9,567 bases of DNA from Bacillota bacterium (GTDB taxonomy: Bacteria > Bacillota > Limnochordia > Darwinibacteriales > Darwinibacteriaceae). The translations under genes were made by a program, and so were the position numbers. Positions 7,450 to 9,567 of the stretch are shown piece by piece (position 1 is the first letter of the stretch; each line of letters opens with the position of its first letter). The DNA lies in contig JAAYSR010000053.1 of NCBI GenBank assembly GCA_012518325.1, positions 1 through 9,567 of the forward strand. Reading direction: 5' to 3'. A model generated the notes under the pieces. That model was not told where the DNA came from. It was given only the letters and a program-made list of their open reading frames with translations, and searched no databases.

Positions 7450-8516
7450 TACTGAGCATCCCTTTCCGTCATACTTTGTGAATCATACAGCCAGCAGCGG
7501 ACCGAGTGGTTCTTTTCAATTGCAATAACCGGAGGATCCTGAGCACATATATCCATTGCACTGGGGCAGCGCTCTCTAAAACTGCAGCCGGCGGGAATCG
7601 CCCGGGGGTCCGGTACAACTCCTTTGATGGGCTCCAGCCTGCTCCTTCGCCCGCCGAGCTTCGGGATGGAGTTGAGCAGCCCCATCGTGTAGGGGTGGGC
7701 AGGATTGTGAAAAAGGGTGCGAACATCGGTATGCTCAACAATCTTGCCCAGGTACATGACGGCCACCTCATCGCACATTCGGCTGACTACACCGAGATTG
7801 TGGGTGATCATCATAATCGACATCTTGTACTCTTCTTGCAGGCGCCGCATCAGCTCAAGGATCTGTGCCTGGATCGTCACATCCAGGGCTGTCGTAGGCT
7901 CATCCGCTATTAGGAGCGTCGGATTGCAGGACAGCGCCATGGCGATCATCACCCTTTGGCGCATGCCGCCGCTCATCTGGTACGGATATTCCCGCACACG
8001 CTGCCCCGGTATGGGAATGCCCACTTTGGCCAGCATATCTTCGGCCATTTCCCAGGCCTGCTTTTCCGTTACTTTCTGATGCAGCGTGATCGCCTCGACA
8101 ATCTGCTGGCCCACGGTATACACCGGGTTCAGCGAGGTCATGGGTTCCTGAAAGATCATGGCGATCTCATTGCCGCGGATGCTGCGCATCAAGGAACCTG
8201 TAGGATCCTGCCGGGCCAAATCCACTGTACTGCCGTCACCGCGGCGGAAAAAAATATGACCCGAATGTATCTGGCCATGAGGTTTGGGTAACAGCTGCAT
8301 AATAGACATGGCGGTAATGCTCTTGCCGCATCCGCTTTCGCCAACGACACCAAAAACGGATTCTTTTTTGATATCAAAAGAAACACCATTGACGGCCTTG
8401 ACGAAACCTTCATCGGTGGAAAAGTAGGTATGCAAATCCCTTACTCCTAAAAGAACATCCTGACCCAATACTTCGGTTTTTGAATCAGGTGTGCCAGAGT
8501 GTGTGGAACTGCTCAT
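7449..8516 (-). CDS. oppD: Peptide ABC transporter ATPase, DppD/OppD type
   Basis: This 355-residue ATPase is the first gene of the importer operon. Motifs are Walker A GESGCGKS at 59-66, Q-loop Q123 in 'FQEPMTSLNP', signature SGGMRQR at 182-188, Walker B ending in D205-E206 and switch H239. The residue after the switch histidine is Asn (ITHN) where most relatives have Asp. The C-terminal extension has C311-x5-C317-x6-C324-x16-C341, a possible iron-sulfur site. I choose ATG 8516 because GGAGG lies eight bases upstream; a TTG at 8531 would start five codons earlier, just ahead of that GGAGG, with no ribosome site of its own. The first 20 residues are Ser/Thr-rich and probably disordered. The one-base overlap with oppF and the promoter upstream support a polycistronic message. 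Confidence 0.95.
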   Translation of the reverse strand: MSSSTHSGTPDSKTEVLGQDVLLGVRDLHTYFSTDEGFVKAVNGVSFDIKKESVFGVVGESGCGKSITAMSIMQLLPKPHGQIHSGHIFFRRGDGSTVDLARQDPTGSLMRSIRGNEIAMIFQEPMTSLNPVYTVGQQIVEAITLHQKVTEKQAWEMAEDMLAKVGIPIPGQRVREYPYQMSGGMRQRVMIAMALSCNPTLLIADEPTTALDVTIQAQILELMRRLQEEYKMSIMMITHNLGVVSRMCDEVAVMYLGKIVEHTDVRTLFHNPAHPYTMGLLNSIPKLGGRRSRLEPIKGVVPDPRAIPAGCSFRERCPSAMDICAQDPPVIAIEKNHSVRCWLYDSQSMTERDAQ

Positions 8517-8524
8517 TATTAGGA

Positions 8525-8529
8525 CCTCC
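8525..8529 (-). promoter_or_regulatory. Shine-Dalgarno sequence deciding the oppD start
   Basis: GGAGG on the minus strand sits eight bases before ATG 8516. It rules against the longer reading frame beginning at TTG 8531, which abuts this site. A five-base inverted repeat (ATGAT-6-ATCAT, plus 8535-8550) lies just upstream in the leader and could form a weak hairpin. Confidence 0.8.
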
Positions 8530-8585
8530 AATATATGATTTCAGCATCATGTATGGTTGATTCCCAGCTATCTACTATATTATTC

Positions 8586-8614
8586 ATAATACTCCCCTGG
8601 CCGCCGGTTGTCAA
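8586..8614 (-). promoter_or_regulatory. Strong housekeeping sigma promoter of the importer operon
   Basis: The minus strand has a perfect TTGACA -35 box (plus 8609-8614), a 17-base spacer, and TATTAT as the -10 box (plus 8586-8591, five of six matches). Transcription would start near 8579, giving a leader of about 60 bases to oppD. No other comparable promoter was found before the terminator at 2475-2506, so the five importer genes probably form one transcript of about 6.1 kb. Confidence 0.88.
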
Positions 8615-8636
8615 TATTTCATTTACGATATTCGCA

Positions 8637-8666
8637 CTGCTTTAACAAAGAACCAGCTTAAAGCAG
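8637..8666. repeat. Perfect 9-bp inverted repeat upstream of the importer promoter
   Basis: CTGCTTTAA (8637-8645) and TTAAAGCAG (8658-8666) are exact reverse complements separated by 12 bases. The centre is roughly 73 bases upstream of the predicted importer start, a position suited to an activator or looping repressor. The regulator is unknown and no regulator gene lies in the window. Confidence 0.65.
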
Positions 8667-8684
8667 GCAACAAATTTGCCCTGC
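8663..8684. repeat. Second inverted repeat overlapping the first
   Basis: GCAGGCAA (8663-8670) pairs with TTGCCCTGC (8676-8684) with one bulged base, around a small palindrome CAAATTTG (8671-8678). Its left GCAG (8663-8666) is also the end of the preceding inverted repeat, so only one of the two structures could form at a time in a single strand. Confidence 0.5.
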
Positions 8685-8815
8685 ATCAAGTTATCGATCT
8701 AAGATTCACATTCAGCCACGAAAAGGCCTTAACCAGGTATAAAATATTGCGGATAGGGAACGGTTCTGCTCGGAGACCTGCCGATTCTAAGACACTCACC
8801 TTTCTTTACCCTTTG

Positions 8816-8845
8816 TTGACAAGCATATTACAATCAGTTGAAAAT
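8816..8845 (+). promoter_or_regulatory. Candidate promoter of the repeat-protein gene
   Basis: A perfect TTGACA (8816-8821) is followed after 18 bases by GAAAAT (8840-8845, four of six -10 matches). It would give a leader of about 135 bases before the GTG at 8987. The -10 box is weak, so this is one of two candidates; the other is the perfect TATAAT at 8945-8950. Confidence 0.35.
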
Positions 8846-8944
8846 ACTCTCATCATATATCTAGTGTGGGACATGATCCGGCCGCACTCCGGCCTAAGTG
8901 CTTATCTTTCACATTTGGAAGGAAGGGACACTTTGGCGGAGAAT

Positions 8945-8950
8945 TATAAT
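8945..8950 (+). promoter_or_regulatory. Consensus -10 box close to the repeat-protein gene
   Basis: TATAAT lies about 36 bases before the GTG start, which would leave a leader of about 30 bases. No good -35 hexamer lies 16-18 bases upstream (GAAGGG at 17). It could work with an activator or be a chance match in an A/T-rich patch. Confidence 0.3.
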
Positions 8951-8986
8951 AATAGGCAAATTTTACCAAAACAGGAGGGGGAAAGT

Positions 8987-9567
8987 GTGTTGAAACATCG
9001 TTTTTCGGTGTGTATGACACTGCTGATCCTGCTTGCAGTATCTTGTAACACAGCTGCCTCCGGCGATTTTGAGATCGTGGACGGAGTTTTAACCGCCTAC
9101 CATGGTCCAGGCGGAGATGTTGTAATACCAGGCGGGGTAAGAGAAATCGGGGAAGGTGTGTTCTTCGAGAGAAATGACCTGACATCTGTAACTATTCCCC
9201 ATGGAGTTACGGCAATAGGAGATTTGGTGTTCTGCATGTGTAGAAATTTGACCCATGTGAACATACCAGATGGGGTTGCTACTATGGGCAGAGGTGCTTT
9301 TTCGCGTACCCTTACGGCTGAACTAGATATTCCCGAAGGCGTAACAAGCATCGGCACAAGCGCCTTTTCTTACTGTGAAAAGCTGACTTCTATCACTCTT
9401 CCAAACACCATTGCGGCAATCCCTGCCGATGCCTTCAGATATTCCGGTCTCACAAGCATTACCATCCCCGAAAACGTGACGAGCATTGGCGATGAGGCGT
9501 TCTTTTCGTGCATAGACTTGGCTTCGGCAGACATCCCTAACACTGTCACTTCCATTGGTGATCTGGC
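8987..9567 (+). CDS. BspA-like leucine-rich repeat (LRR_5) exported protein, 3' end outside window
   Basis: The frame is open to the right edge (193 codons read). GTG 8987 lies eight bases after GGAGG (8974-8978); the next codon, TTG 8990, is the alternative. Residues 3-5 are basic, 8-19 are hydrophobic, and C20 in 'LAVSC' fits a permissive lipobox, so the protein may be a lipoprotein; cleavage after 'TAAS' by signal peptidase I is the alternative. Residues 28-42 are the 'F-E-I-V-D-G-V-L' opening usual before such repeats. From residue 43 there are at least six full repeats of 22-23 residues plus a partial one, each with 'IP-x2-V-x2-IG-x2-AF' and an 'L-T-S' start. BspA-type repeats form solenoids at the cell surface and often bind proteins or polysaccharides. 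The ligand is unknown. It is divergent from the importer, with no evidence of a shared role. Confidence 0.88.
   Translation, partial: MLKHRFSVCMTLLILLAVSCNTAASGDFEIVDGVLTAYHGPGGDVVIPGGVREIGEGVFFERNDLTSVTIPHGVTAIGDLVFCMCRNLTHVNIPDGVATMGRGAFSRTLTAELDIPEGVTSIGTSAFSYCEKLTSITLPNTIAAIPADAFRYSGLTSITIPENVTSIGDEAFFSCIDLASADIPNTVTSIGDL
9113..9567 (+). repeat. Tandem LRR_5 coding repeats of 66-69 bases
   Basis: Seven units start at about residues 43, 65, 88, 111, 133, 155 and 178, the last one cut by the window. Lengths alternate between 22 and 23 residues. Units keep the 'IP...V..IG..AF' core but differ clearly at the DNA level, so they are old, diverged repeats and not recent duplications. The fifth unit replaces the IG with IP. 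Confidence 0.85.

Larger units (their letters stand above)
8517..8986. other. Divergent intergenic region (about 470 bases)
   Basis: This gap separates the minus-strand importer operon from the plus-strand repeat-protein gene. It holds the importer leader and promoter (8517-8614), overlapping inverted repeats (8637-8684), and candidate plus-strand promoter boxes (8816-8845 and 8945-8950). A compact GGCCG-5-CGGCC hairpin lies at 8880-8894. From about 8690 to 8810 I see no gene, tRNA or clear motif. No open frame with a ribosome site was found on either strand. Confidence 0.7.

Noticed and set aside
8531..8531. TTG start for the OppD-type gene, giving five extra N-terminal residues
   Set aside because: The TTG lies against the GGAGG ribosome site that serves the ATG at 8516, and it has no upstream Shine-Dalgarno sequence of its own.
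8516..8550. Short upstream open frame beginning ATGATG in the oppD leader and overlapping the start
   Set aside because: No Shine-Dalgarno sequence precedes it, so a translated leader peptide is not supported.
8880..8894. GGCCG-5-CGGCC hairpin as a terminator
   Set aside because: The stem is only five bases and no T tract follows on either strand.
8853..9185. Minus-strand open frame of 110 codons across the repeat-protein start
   Set aside because: It runs antisense to the LRR_5 coding repeats and its promoter region; the product is low-complexity and unrecognisable.

Overview
The window looks like the chromosome of a Bacillota (Firmicutes) bacterium. The evidence is purine-rich Shine-Dalgarno sequences (GGAGG, AGGGGG) before nearly every gene, frequent GTG and TTG starts, a consensus TTGACA-17-TATTAT promoter, a rho-independent terminator, and a BspA-type leucine-rich surface protein of a kind common in Clostridia-like genomes. 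Base composition is moderate by eye. The exact lineage cannot be fixed. A peptide-binding protein with a cleavable signal but no lipoprotein cysteine weakly suggests a lineage with an atypical, possibly diderm, envelope.

Left block (1-2356, minus strand): three consecutive genes encode zinc-ribbon proteins. Read in transcription order they are a single-span membrane protein with a cytosolic zinc ribbon and a small outer domain (1781-2356), a soluble helical protein with two C-terminal zinc ribbons (1225-1722), and a polytopic membrane protein with two N-terminal ribbon-like modules that runs off the left edge (1-1219). The last two are tightly coupled. I recognise the domain types but not a named system, so this is the least explained part of the window.

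Central block (2475-8614, minus strand): a complete peptide/nickel-type (Opp/Dpp) ABC importer operon in the order ATPase D, ATPase F, binding protein A, permease B, permease C. It has a strong promoter at 8586-8614, a one-base overlap between the two ATPase genes, a stable hairpin between the binding-protein and permease genes, and a terminator at 2475-2506. The binding protein captures peptide outside the membrane, the two permeases form the channel, and the two ATPases drive transport.

Right block (8517-8986 intergenic, 8987-9567 gene): a divergent regulatory region with overlapping inverted repeats upstream of the importer promoter, then the start of a plus-strand LRR_5/BspA-like exported repeat protein cut by the right edge. 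No RNA genes, CRISPR arrays, insertion sequences or prophage genes were seen.
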